From assembly GCA_023055425.1 (NCBI GenBank), contig JALGPY010000005.1:76363495-76427494 (forward strand): DNA of 64,000 bases. Reading direction: 5' to 3'. This DNA comes from Linanthus parryae (taxonomy: Eukaryota > Streptophyta > Magnoliopsida > Ericales > Polemoniaceae). Below the pieces are notes generated by a model that worked only from the letters and a program-made list of their open reading frames with translations, did no database searches and was not told the DNA's origin. A program made the position numbers and the translations under genes. Positions 46,151 to 57,097 of the stretch are shown piece by piece. How positions within the stretch are numbered: the first letter of the stretch is position 1; every line of letters starts with the position of its first letter.

Positions 46151-47268
46151 TTACCGGAATCCAGGATGGTCACGTGTGCCTGGTCTGTAGCGGCTTGGAT
46201 CCCAATGTTGATGAACATAGTTGGCATCCTCAGTCTGAAGCTCCTGGATCGCTGTATCCAAGTCTGGTTCGTCCACTGCTGCTACAGTTTTCTTCTCTGT
46301 ATAGACCTTTTTGACTAAGTCTTGCACCACTTTTGTCAGATTATCAATTCTATCATTAGCCACTGGTTTTGCTAGTGCCGTAAGCGTGCGGTCATCAAAC
46401 AGGCGAGTGTCCTGTTTGGCTAGTTGTTTCATCAGTTCATAGGATCCATCTTTATCTACATGGTACAGAAAATTACCACCAGCTTCCCTGTCAATTCTGT
46501 CAGCATTCTCCCTGTCCAGAGCATGGTAAAATACTTGCAGAATCTTCGCGTCCCCGAAGCCGTGATTGGGCCATCTGTTTACAAGTCTCATCAACCTGTC
46601 CCATGCGTCTACCACCGTCTCGCCCATCTTCTGATTAAAGGATAAGATCTCGCTTTGAAGTTTGATAACACGAGAAGCGGGGAAGAATTTTGCCAAAAAG
46701 TCAGCGACACACCCTTCCCAGGTTGTGATGGATCTCGGTGGTCTGGCTTCTAGCCATTCTTTCGCTGTCCCCAAAAAACAGTACGGGAACAAGATCAATT
46801 TTAGTGTATCCGCTTCAACTCCTCTTTATTTGATCTTGTTGCAGTAATCTTCGAACTTCCCGACGAAGTCTTCGGGTCTTCGTCCGCTTTCCCATTGAAC
46901 GGGCAATGGGTCTGGGCAGTTTGGATAGTGGATGATGTGAGATCGAAGTGCTCTGCTGTTATTGGTGGCACTACGATGGCTGGTTGATGTCCTCCGGTAG
47001 GAACTTCAAAGTTTTCCACTATCGCCCTCCCTGATCTGTTGTATGTTCTCTGATTGTTCCGGGTAGCAAAGCCTGCTGCTATCAGCTCGTCAATATAAAG
47101 AGCAATCTGGGCTGGAGTACCTTGCTCCTGTCCTGTTAGTGTATCTGGTTCTGTTAGTGTATTGTGTCCGTGCTCATACATCTTGGCTCTGTGTATGCAA
47201 ATTTGTTCTCTGAAACGTTTTTCTGGATCTTCGAATGGTGGCACCAGTTCGCGAGGCAATCTGGGCAT
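46151..47268 (-). pseudogene. G2 gag core
   Basis: The start is the ATG at 47268 (MPRLPRELVPPFEDPEKRF), 124 bases downstream of the PBS. The frame 46801-47268 shifts near 46870 within the DEDPK region and there is a stop near 46830; the frame 46151-46798 then carries the retrotransposon gag domain, with GTAKEWLEA, FLAKFFPASRV, AWDRLMRLVNRWPNHG and REAGGNFLY. G3 gag shows the same blocks. No CCHC zinc knuckle is visible, as is common in this lineage. Confidence 0.85.
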
Positions 47269-47385
47269 ATACTAGAATGGCCTGAAAACCAGAGTTCAAG
47301 AGTAATGAGAGAGGAGAACTAAAAAAATAAAAATAAAAGAAAAAAGTATGAAACTATTCTGATTCCTAATAGAAACTGTCACCGC

Positions 47386-47403
47386 TCCTAGGCAACTGCG
47401 CTA
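47386..47403 (-). other. G2 primer-binding site (degenerate tRNA-Asp type)
   Basis: On the minus strand TAGCGCAGTTGCCTAGGA, six bases after the LTR end. It differs at four positions from TGGCGCCGTTGCCGGGGA, the intact site in G3. Confidence 0.75.
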
Positions 47404-47409
47404 AAAACT

Positions 47410-48704
47410 TGACAGCGTAAATCTATGTGCTTTTTCGCAAGTGTACGATCAAGTAATATAGAGTACGTATTTGTGACTCTTTTTATCGAACCCACGAGAA
47501 CAGGACGAGTTTTAACCTTGGAAATCAGAAATAGATGCAAAGCTGTAAAAAGGAGGAATAGTTGTGTAATTTTTTTAAACTAAATTGTAATAAAAAAAAC
47601 AGTAATTAAAGAAATTGTTTTTGATGTAGATTTTCTGGGAATTTTTCTAAGTATGAAAACTGGTGAATTAAAGATCAAGGTTCAGGATCCCCTACGGTTA
47701 CTACTCAGCTTTATAGCTTACTTTTATTTCAGAAACACACAGCGGTATTGTTTATGCCAGCATAACAATGATACAATCTCCTCTCGGTCTCATGCATCTA
47801 TCATTCTCCTGCAGATTCTCGGGTCCCCTAAGTTCACCTCAATCTGCAGGTTTGTTCTACGTCTGATAGGGTTACAGGTTCTCCTCTCGGTCTCCCCCTA
47901 AACTTCTAACAGTTGGTCTAATGCTTCTGGGCTAGTCCCCTGACTCTCTTCCCCTCTCAGTCCATCAAGGCAGAGTACTAATTCCTGTCTTCTCTTCCTT
48001 ACTCTCACTGGCCACTCTCAAGCACCAGATCCTGTCTATAGCACTCCTTGGTGATCAGGCCATTCATGCATAAATATAAAATCAAAGGCAGAATAATAAA
48101 AAATCCAATACTGTATTAAGACTTCAAACTAGTCATGCCTCTGAGAATCAAAACAAACCATGTCGTTGAATTCATAAACCCTAGGTTCACCGAGAACCTA
48201 GGTAAAAGGTTTAGCTAGCGTACATTATTAAGAACACTATTTCATAAAAGAAAGAAGAAAGATCAAACGGGTTATGGCTGACTACAGCGAATGCTCCGAT
48301 CAATGCTCTGCTCCAAACTGACGGCTCTGGTACTGTCTTCTATGATGGTGATAAGGGTGTCTCTGTGTAACCTAATTCTGTGCTGGGACTCCTCCTTTTA
48401 TACTGCCGCAGTCTCTGAAACTGATGCCTGGAATTCCTGTTCTGCCCCTCTCTAAACCCGTCCTGGAAGCTTCTGGAAATCCTGACGTGCGTCTGAACAC
48501 AGCCTCTCTGCGTCTGAACGCACACGTGCGTCTGAACGCAGACCACCTGCGTCTGAACGCACAACCTTATGTTGAATTTTGGCTTTTCCTTGCTGACTTC
48601 CTGGATTGTGCGTTTGAACGCACAATGTGCGTATGAACGCACCACTTGGTCTTCTGGTTAATTCTCGCCTGTTTTTTACCTTCCTCCTTTTTGAAGTCTC
48701 CTGC
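47410..48704 (-). repeat. G2 5' LTR, proximal part
   Basis: Matches 26560-27833 of the left LTR. Interrupted after 48704 by G3 and resumes at 58773. GCGTCTGAACGC dyads occur at about 48487, 48507, 48525, 48549, 48610 and 48629. TATAAAAGG lies at 48394-48402 on the minus strand. Confidence 0.9.
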
Positions 48705-50374
48705 TGATAACTCTCTTTTAGGAGTTATCTTTATACTTCCATATTACTTGTAATAGGCTTATTTCACAAGGTTTATATGCTATATTTGCACAAATATGTG
48801 AATTTGACGATTTATAAGCCTACGAGTGAAAATTTGTGTTTCTAGCTTATTTGTGCATGTTTTCTCTCATATTTGCTATGATAATTGCACGGGTTGTTTA
48901 GTGTTGTGTATCTTAGGTAAAATAGGTGCAATGGAGCTTATGAGATGCTTCGACATGCTTGGAATGGAGCTAGATGAAGAGGAGAAAAGGAGACGCACAA
49001 ACGAAGAAAAGTTGGAAAAGTCACACAGGACCAGCCTGCACTCTTTTCGATGCCCAGGAAAATCTACAAAGAATTTTGAAGCAAGGCTTGCAGCATTGGA
49101 AAGTAGACATCCTTAGCTTTCCAACGGTATACGGTAGGCCCGAAGACGAGTCCGTATGAGGGAGATACAGCCCGCGCAAAATCAGAAAATAATTCTGTCC
49201 GGGAATTACAAAGTAGAGGGGCTGAAGTGCAATTTCGACCAAATAACATAAAAAATCGTGCCCAGCTGGTAAAAAACGGGCAGAGAAGACCTAATAGGGG
49301 AGGATTGATGTACGGGAGCCATTGGAGAGCACCTAGGAGCTTGGGGATTGCACGGATTCGCCAAAGCTTTGGCGATTTCATCGTTTGATTCTTCTCTTAC
49401 CCTCTCTTTATCATTCTATGGAGAATACTTGTGATTTTAGCATAACAATGAGTAGCTAATTTCTTTGTTAGGCTCTATGGAGAGCCTAGGGTTATTACTT
49501 AGACTTATTTTCCGGATTTTGTTGATTGATTCATGCGTTTGATCCAATTAGTGTTTATTATTCTTCATCTTGTATTGTGAATCCGTAAGCTAAGGCTATT
49601 GACACGTGTTAGTGATGAATGGAATGACCATGTTAGATGAAGATGATGAACTAGTTGAATTCATAGCTTAATGTTACAAACTAATTGATTAGAAATCATG
49701 ATCTAGACTTAATTCTTAGCAACAAGGGAGTCGCGAACCGGAGTTGTTAGTGAACTAGGTAGGTGCTCGACAGAGACTTAACCCGGTTACGAATAAGATC
49801 ATATTTTTATTCCCGAATCATTGAGACCGATAGGTGAGATGAATAGGAGTAGTCATGTGTGGGTAGATTCGGTTGAATTAGTTAGGTGAGTGAATCGGTG
49901 GACCGACAGGACCCGGTGAACGAAGTTGACTAGCCAGCTAGAACGTAACGGTAGATGGAGGTGGACCGATAGGACCCAAAGTAAACTGTTACGTAAAATT
50001 ATATGAGATCGACAGAAGATTGTAAGTGCTATTACCCGGCATAATCAGTTAGTTCGTAATGTGTTTCAATGCAAATTCCGGAACTGTCTAAAGACCCTAG
50101 GTGATTCATAGATCGCCTAGTTTTCTCCATACTTTGATTAAATTCTCTTAATTGAAAAATACAGAAATATTGTCTCTACATTCATTTTATTTAGTCGCTT
50201 GTTTGTAGGCGACGAACACTCAAACCACTTCTTACCGGTTACTTAAGTATATTCTAATTAATTCTTAATTAGCTAGTAGCCGTCTATTTCCCTTGGGTTC
50301 GATACTCGGAGTCGTAAAATACTCCACTTACTACTTGACTGTGCACTTGCGTAAACACGTAAGAAATCGTGTCA
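48705..50374 (+). repeat. G3 5' LTR
   Basis: Starts TGATAACTCTC and ends CGTGTCA. Its tip folds as GATAACTC...GAGTTATC (48706-48729). It includes an 18-bp palindrome TCGCCAAAGCTTTGGCGA at about 49359-49376, also present in the 3' LTR at 57752-57769. Short frames in it are also open in the other LTR simply because the copies are nearly identical. Confidence 0.93.
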
Positions 50375-50380
50375 AGTTTT

Positions 50381-50398
50381 TGGCGCCGTTGCCGGGGA
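50381..50398 (+). other. G3 primer-binding site (tRNA-Asp type)
   Basis: TGGCGCCGTTGCCGGGGA, six bases after the LTR end. This is the usual Athila/Tat PBS and is undamaged. Confidence 0.92.
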
Positions 50399-50511
50399 AT
50401 TAAACGGTTTATTAGTTTAGTTAAAAATTAATTTAGGATACTTCTTTTAGTTTCTTTTTGTTACTATCTGTTTACCTCACGGGTGTGCTAGTGTTGCTTT
50501 TTCAGGTAGCT

Positions 50512-51657
50512 ATGGCTGAAGGAAAAGGGCAGATTAGCCTCACCACAGAGCAGCTACAAGCTTTGGTGGCTGAAGCTGTAGAGAAAGCACTGGCAGCAAC
50601 ATCAACACCGCACCCGACCTCAATGCCATATAATCGTTCAGGGAAAGCAATAATCCAGGCATTTGAGGTGGATCTTAAAGGAAGGGAGCCAGCAATTGTG
50701 GTGCCACCAATTCAGGCAGAAACCTTCTGTCTCAAGTGGGGAACTATTCAATTTGCTCAGGACCAGTGCACTTTTGCTGGGACAGACGAGGAAGACCCAC
50801 ATGCATTCATTGGGAGATTTCAGAGCCACTGTGGGCTAATTCGATATAGTGGGGTCACATCTGAAGCGCTCAAACTGATGCTCTTTCCTCATTGTCTCAA
50901 GGGAGCTGCTATGGATTGGCTGGACTCTATGCCATCCTGTTCAATCAAATCGTGGGAAGAGTGTGTCACACTGTTCATGAGTAAGTTTTATCCTATCTCA
51001 CGTGTGATTCAGCTTCAGAATGAGATCTGGACGTTCAGGCAAAAGCAGGATGAATCACTTGTCAAAGCATGGCATCGCTTCAATCATTTGCTACGTAGAT
51101 GTCCCAACCATGGTATTGACAAGCGACAGTTAATCCAGGTCTTCTATGATTCACTTGGACAGCCCAATAGAGACAAGATGGATATAGAAGCTGGGGGAAA
51201 CTTCTTATTTAACTGTGATCATGAAGGGGCATATGCATTGATGAGATGCTTGGTTGAGCAAGAAGAGAGCATGGATTACCAGTACAGGCACATGGAACTG
51301 GTAAGAGATGAAAAGATGGCTTATAACACTGTTCAGGTGAATGCGGTAGAGGTAGTGCATGAAGCAAATGTTTCAGAGATGCATCAGCAGCAGCCAGTAC
51401 CACCATTAGAGTTGAGCGATATGACAGGGATAATAAAGACGATGGCTCAGCACATGACAGACATGTCCACACAGGTCAGCTCTGTAGCAATTGCACTTCA
51501 AGTTGCTCAAGCAGAAATAAAAGATCTAAAGGAACAACTTGAACAAAGGGCAATAGGTAGCATTGTTGACACATCAGAGGGACAGGCTCAAGCCATCACC
51601 ACTCGAAGTGGTATTGCACTTACAGATCCTCCATATCCGAGTCATGCCAGAGCGTAA
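50512..51657 (+). CDS. gag: G3 gag polyprotein (capsid/nucleocapsid region)
   Basis: An open frame of 381 residues from ATG 50512 (MAEGKGQISL); the frame is open further upstream but without an ATG. It would assemble the cytoplasmic virus-like particle that packages element RNA. Gag-domain landmarks are FIGRFQSHC, GAAMDWLDSMPS, FMSKFYPISRV, AWHRFNHLLRRCPNHG and EAGGNFLFNCDHEGAY, then a likely coiled coil, and the linker AITTRSGIALTDPPYPSHARA. No zinc knuckle is visible. The leader ends GTTGCTTTTTCAGGTAGCT, which resembles a splice acceptor just before the ATG. A single in-frame TAA (51655-51657) separates it from protease. Confidence 0.88.
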   Translation: MAEGKGQISLTTEQLQALVAEAVEKALAATSTPHPTSMPYNRSGKAIIQAFEVDLKGREPAIVVPPIQAETFCLKWGTIQFAQDQCTFAGTDEEDPHAFIGRFQSHCGLIRYSGVTSEALKLMLFPHCLKGAAMDWLDSMPSCSIKSWEECVTLFMSKFYPISRVIQLQNEIWTFRQKQDESLVKAWHRFNHLLRRCPNHGIDKRQLIQVFYDSLGQPNRDKMDIEAGGNFLFNCDHEGAYALMRCLVEQEESMDYQYRHMELVRDEKMAYNTVQVNAVEVVHEANVSEMHQQQPVPPLELSDMTGIIKTMAQHMTDMSTQVSSVAIALQVAQAEIKDLKEQLEQRAIGSIVDTSEGQAQAITTRSGIALTDPPYPSHARA

Positions 51658-51708
51658 GCCTCAAAGGCGAAGGAACATGAAGTCTTCGATTCTGAGAAGA
51701 CACCTGTC

Positions 51709-52635
51709 ATGATCCCCCAATCAAAGGGCATGACTCCACCAGACGAGGAGGAGCATACTCAGGTACCACTTTCATCTTCTCCTTCGTCTTCAGAACTTCC
51801 ATACCCATTACGTACTAAGAAGAAGAAGGATGATTCTGAGGAATACAAGCGCTTTTTGAATGTCTTCTCTAAACTGCATATCAATATCCCATTGATTGAG
51901 GCACTTCAAAAGATGCCTAAGTATGCTCGATTTATTAAAGATGCAGTTCTTGGAAAGAAAGGGGTGGATGAATTTCAGAGAGTAAACTTAAATGAACAGG
52001 TTAGTTCATGTGTTTTGCATGGGTTACCTAAGAAAAAGAAGGATCCAGGTAGCTTTGTCATTGAGGCTACATTGGGTGATTCCTACACTAGAAGAGCTCT
52101 CTGTGATCTGGGAGCGAGCGTGAATTTGATGCCGTTGTCGGTATTCAAAAAGTTAGGTGTGGGCGAGCCCCCGAAAACCTGGATAACACTCCAATTTGCA
52201 GACAAGTCATCCAAGAAAGCATGTGGGATGGTTAAAGATGTGCTAGTTAGGGTCGGAAGTCTGATCATTCCGGCTGATTTTGTTATATTGGATATGCCAG
52301 TAGGTGATGTTCCGCTAATTCTGGGTAGGCCATTCCTGGCAACTGGTCGTACTCTCATTGACGTAGAGAATGGAGAACTGATTATGAGGGTACACGATGA
52401 CATGGAGACTTTTCGGGTCTTCAAACCGTCACCCCAGTGTTCATGGGAATATCAACCAGGTGTGCCATTTACTGTACAAGTGAAGCGCCAAATCCCAGAG
52501 TTGTCACAAGGGGATCCACCTGACTACTGGGTAAGAAACAAGCCATCAGCGGTGCACGCACATGAAGCAGTGCTTCAAATTCAACAAAAGAAAGCTAAGC
52601 TAGAAGTGGCACAATGTGCCAGACCACCCTCGTGA
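51709..52635 (+). CDS. G3 aspartic protease (retropepsin) ORF
   Basis: An open frame of 308 residues in the same frame as gag, 17 codons after the gag stop. After a Ser/Pro/Lys-rich lead it has LHINIPLIEALQKMPKYARF, a conserved pre-protease block also in G2, then the retropepsin domain with CDLGASVNLMPL (about 52101-52136), where relatives have the same DLGA, and ILGRPFLATGR (52319-52351). Retropepsins dimerise to cut gag. The ORF then ends with about 65 unrelated residues and TGA, where RT would normally begin. Protease would need stop-codon readthrough or internal initiation if made from gag RNA. Confidence 0.85.
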   Translation: MIPQSKGMTPPDEEEHTQVPLSSSPSSSELPYPLRTKKKKDDSEEYKRFLNVFSKLHINIPLIEALQKMPKYARFIKDAVLGKKGVDEFQRVNLNEQVSSCVLHGLPKKKKDPGSFVIEATLGDSYTRRALCDLGASVNLMPLSVFKKLGVGEPPKTWITLQFADKSSKKACGMVKDVLVRVGSLIIPADFVILDMPVGDVPLILGRPFLATGRTLIDVENGELIMRVHDDMETFRVFKPSPQCSWEYQPGVPFTVQVKRQIPELSQGDPPDYWVRNKPSAVHAHEAVLQIQQKKAKLEVAQCARPPS

Positions 52636-52654
52636 GGTGGCAGAGGTAACTGGG

Positions 52655-52703
52655 TCGGGCCGTCGACCGTAAATTACAAGCGCTTGTTGGGAGGCAACCC
52701 AAC
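52655..52703 (+). other. G3 post-coding hairpin motif
   Basis: GGGCCGTCGACC, then AAGCGCTTG and GTTGGG-AGGCAA-CCCAAC with a perfect 6-bp stem. It sits 20 bases after the protease stop, so the RT-integrase deletion ended just before it. Confidence 0.65.
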
Positions 52704-53246
52704 GTATTTTCATGCTTTAGTGTAGAGAGTAATTTTTTAAATACTGTCGTGTGCGTTTTTCATACTGAATTGTTATCTGAGAGGTGAGAGAGTGAGGATC
52801 TTATGTTTGAAATGAGTCTCTGCAGGTTACAAGGTTGGAGACGCGGTCCGGACTCCCCTTCTTGATGCGCGCCGACGAGAATGCATAGAAACCGAGAAAA
52901 CCACTTGAAAAAAAAAATTAAAAAGGAATCAAAGATGAGAAAGCACTCGAACTTGAGTAGTGATACTTATGTGAGCAAAACAAGTATGGCAAGAGTTTTC
53001 CGGTGATAGACGAGAATGCGCGCATCGGAGTCCGAACGCAAAAGAAGAATGTGAAAACGAAAAAGTTGGTGGATTTCGAGTCAAGAGTCGCATAATAGCA
53101 TGAATGGAGAATTTCCGTGAGTTTCGGGAACTCGCGAATGAGTTCTACGCGAATTACGGGAATGAACGGTGAAAACGGCACATGAATCGAAGTTCGGGAG
53201 GTCAAGGAGCCCAAAAAAAAAAAAAAAATGCTGTTCCAGCTCCAGA
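52704..53246 (+). other. G3 noncoding spacer
   Basis: Aligns in part with G1 535-700 (GAGAGGTGAGAGAG, CTTGATGCGCGC). No coding signal. An A-run lies at 53213-53228. Confidence 0.4.
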
Positions 53247-53366
53247 CTGGTCGTATGATCAGCCAACTGGTCGTAGGACCACTTTTTACTTAGCCAAAAT
53301 GTGAAAGATTGAAAAAAAGGGGGCTTCTGCTGGTCGCACGACCAGGACAAGTGGTCGTACGACCAG
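53247..53366. repeat. G3 cluster of GGTCGTACGACC dyads (4 copies)
   Basis: CTGGTCGTATGATCAG (53247-53262), CTGGTCGTAGGACCAC (53267-53282), CTGGTCGCACGACCAG (53330-53345) and GTGGTCGTACGACCAG (53351-53366). The position, after the coding region and the post-coding motif, matches the clusters of G1 and G2. I see no copy in the G3 LTRs. Confidence 0.85.
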
Positions 53367-54899
53367 TAAGGGTATTTTGCGCAATTCAGTCTTTAAGAGG
53401 GGGTATGTTTGATATTCTGAATAAACTTGAAGAAAAACAAAAAAAACCAGAGGAAGGCTTTTCTTCCCCTTCATTCGACGTCAAATTCACAGAGCTTTCC
53501 TCTTACTCTCGATTCTGGCCAAAACTGCAAAAACTCAGTGAAATCTCCGGCCGTTTGGAGGGTTATTCTCGCGAGCACAGCGCCATCACGGTTCCGGCAT
53601 CGGGTCGCGGTGATTTAGGCGGGTTGGGTCTGGACAGCACCGGCAGCAATCACCGCCTCCACCACGGCCGCCTCTCAACTACGGCGGATTCTCTCTCTCA
53701 ATCCGCCGAAACCGCAGCCCCACCCTCTCTCTTCAATCCGACTACCAAGACACACCTCGAATTCACCAGAGCCGAACTCCAATTCAAACCCAGACCCTCC
53801 TGCCTTCAACCAACGAACCACCTCCGTATCCACCATCGCCATCATCGTCCTCCCCTCCGTCAGACCCACAACCCACCTCCAATCTCGAATCACAGCCGCT
53901 GCCCTCTCGAACCCTCCGACCAGAAACCCTCCGACCAGAAACCCCCCTTCTCTCGACCATAACCCAGACACCATTCCCAATCCAACCAAACTCAACCCCG
54001 GTCTCTTCCTTCAACCACCGAACCTGAACCTGAACCAAACCAATACAATTCACCAACCCACAAAACTCAGCACCTTCCCCTGTTCAACGATTCGAGGACC
54101 AAAAGCCAAAAAAAAAAAATATGGTTTGTTAAACAAAAGAAGAGGAGAAAGTGCTTTAGGTGCACACCCATTCTGAAAAAGAAAAAAAAGGGTTGTTGAG
54201 AGGTGGGATATTGAGAAGTTCTAATGGTTTGGGTTGCTGTTGATGTGGTCTGATGCAGTTATTTTGGGAAGTTGTTCATGAATTATTCCATGGGTGTTGG
54301 AATTGAGAACAAGAAAGAGAGTGTGGTTTTATAAGAAGAAAATTGACACAGAGATGACACATAAAGAAGATGATTATGCAGCAGCTGACACATATTAGTC
54401 TGTTCGAAACTGGATGAAAAGTTTGACGAAGACATCGACCCCGGTGTGCTACTTGCGCACTCGACCGTTCTGGGAGCTCACATCACGAGTTCGGGGATTC
54501 TTCGGTTTCTTTTTCGTCACCAGCAACTGATCAATCGACCCCGGTGTGTTTCACACACTCGACCGCAAGGGAGTTTGCATTGTTCCGTGCAGTGTTTGCT
54601 TGGGGATTGTTCTTGCTATTTCATTCAGCAGTTATCGGGTTTCGTCCCCGACTTTGTGTCGAATGTGAGTTTCTTTTCTCTCTCTTTACTTACCGTTTAG
54701 GCACATCGTACTTGCTCTAGGATTTTATTTTTAGAATTCTAGGGAATTACTTGAGTACTTGCTTAATTTCGGTACACACAACTCGTTCACGTTCACGTAG
54801 CTTGAATTATCTCTGAATTTGTTGTAGCTACCTTCTTGTGCCGTGACTTTGACTCCGAGTAGAACCACCGCCCCTCGCATTTGAATGCCGAGTCTTCTT
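53367..54899 (+). other. G3 noncoding region replacing the 3' ORF, with a C-rich segment
   Basis: Where G1 and G2 have the accessory ORF, G3 has no homologous frame. 53440-54060 is unusually C-rich on the plus strand; a frame crosses it but encodes only low-complexity Pro/His/Ser sequence and I do not call it a gene. Two copies of TCGACCCCGGTGTG...CACTCGACCG lie at about 54436-54467 and 54535-54565. The end (54895-54950) rejoins homology with the G1 region after its 3' ORF. Confidence 0.5.
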
Positions 54900-57097
54900 G
54901 GTTGATCTCTAAATTCGTTGAGGACAACGAAGCGCTCAAGTGTGGGGGGAGTTTTAGTCTTGACTAGCCAGTCAGTCTTTGCATCGCCATGTCTGCATAT
55001 AGTTGTTCGTGTCGTTTTGTGTCTGTTTATGTGGTCCGTGTCGTGATATTGTGATAGTATATCGTATTGTGATTTGTTATTCGTGTATATACTTGTTTGT
55101 GTTTGTGTCTAATATTGCACGTTTTCTTATTTGAGTCTACCTACCCTGTCAAATGTCTTGTGTAGTTTCGTTCGTGTCGGCTTGCATGTAGTGTAGGAAC
55201 TATATGAAAAAAAAATAGAAAAAAATCAAAAAAATAAAAAAATTGAAGAAAACCACTTGAAAGAAAAAATTAAAATAGAAAATTTTGAGAAAAGGGCAAT
55301 CGAAAGAGGCTAAAATTTGATAAATCGCGAAGTGTGAGGATTTTAGGCGTAGAGCATGATTTGCGACCGAGAGTGACGACGTGAGTCCCCCCTAGTAGGT
55401 ATAGAGAGACTTTCTTTACGGGAGTGCCTACCTATTTCTAACACTTACGTGATTTTCAAAGCCAAAGTGTGTGCCTATTTTCTTACAAGAGCTGAGCTAG
55501 GTGTGAGCTAAACAAGCCGAACATCCATGTGTACGTCTTAGGTAGTCGCCAACCCGCCTCGTAGTGGCACACGAAACAGCTGTGCGAGGTCGTGTATTAG
55601 AGCACTCACTGCTTTTAGAACTCACCTTGTAGGACCATTAGACGCCCCAATTTGAACCTTGGATTCTTTGCTAGCCTTCGGACCTAGGGTGACGATTCTT
55701 GGCCTTCATCACAAATTGATTAGAATCACCACTTTAGTGCGTCACGAGGGGGTTGTGTAGTTGAGGGGGTTCGATGAGGGAGTGATTATACAATTCGTTG
55801 AGTTCTACATCTCGCTTGCACTACATTGACTATCTACGAGGGGATGCGAGGGTGAGTGAGTAGGCTTGCGCACTTCGGTGTGGCGGTGATCCATGCCACT
55901 ACATCATGGACACAGTTGTGGAGAGCCGTGTGTGCGTGAATCTAATACGCACGGAATTGGGTTGGGTGAACTTAATTGGTGGATCGTGCTAGGTACCGGT
56001 TTTGATTACGTTGGTGTAGGAGGATCGGTTGGATTAGGCACGAGATACATTCATCTTCGGGACTACTTGAGAGGGGATATGGTGACATTCGAGTGTGGGG
56101 GTGTCGACTTTTGACTTCGGACATTGAGAGTGAGCTTGCGACGACTCCACTCCCACACATGTACTTCATTGATTTTGCGGCTTGGATTTGACATGGATTT
56201 TGATTGAGTTAGGAGGAGATGATATTTTTATGTGATATTCATTCATCGATTTACGTGTTTCCTTCTCCTAACATTTTTGATTATTATTTGATGACCACTC
56301 GGATATTATTGTTGGATCGTGATGGTATTTTGAGACAATTGTGAAGAAAAAAGAAAGAAGAAAAAAACAAAAAAAAACAAAAAAAAAAAAATGAGAGAAA
56401 AAGAAAAAGGAGAGATGAAATAAAGTTGAGTTGGAATTGAATTGGAACGAGTGGTGGAGCTACGTTGACGACGACGGTTCACGTTTCATGCACGACGAAC
56501 GACGATGGCCACGGAGATCACTAGTGTACCGGGGTTTGAGGGAATTGAGGGCCGGAGGTGGTGAGCTTTGGGTTTTGGTTCCTATCATCGTGGTGAGGGT
56601 GTGTGAGATGTGGGATTTGATGTGAGAATTTGACGCTTAGGACTTGATTTCGACGAGATTATCTTTATGTCCCTAAGCCTCATCATGTGAAAACCATTAG
56701 CGGATTAGGAGCTCGGACCTTGGATGTGGCTTTGCCTAGCGTAGTCTCTTATTTCGTGGCACACGCGAAGAGGTAGCGTACTCTTGTACTTAGTAAAGTT
56801 AGGCTTTCTATACTAACTAGGGGAGAGTCTCGTTGTCGAGTTTAGTTTCAACTCATGTTTTGTTCCTAGGATTCTCATCACTTCATGATAATCGATTTAA
56901 GCCAATGGAGATTGCTCGATCTCAACCAAAAAGATAAAAAGTGTGTTTTGTGTACATATGTGTTTGTGTAGGATCGAGTCGTAGTTTGCATTTGCATCAT
57001 ATTGTTGCATTGTCGAGTCTTGTGTCGTTTGCATCTTGAGTCGGCTAGTAAATAGTGGTTTTACTCGGGACTAGCAAAAGGTAAGTGTGGGGGTATT
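54900..57097 (+). other. G3 3' noncoding region with three PPT-like G-tracts
   Basis: Homologous to G1 2813-5098. GTGTGGGGG motifs are at 54952-54960, 56095-56103 and 57084-57093; the last is the PPT (AAGTGTGGGGGTATT). TAGGTAGTCGCCAACC lies at 55539-55554. A-rich stretches lie at 55206-55290 and 56343-56410. I see no gene. Confidence 0.75.

Noticed and set aside
48826..49116. 96-codon frame present twice (also 57219-57509)
   Set aside because: Both copies lie in the G3 LTRs; duplication is due to LTR identity and the frame has no known family.
53309..53962. 217-codon plus-strand frame in G3
   Set aside because: Crosses the dyad cluster and C-rich segment, low complexity, no homology to the G1 or G2 accessory ORF.
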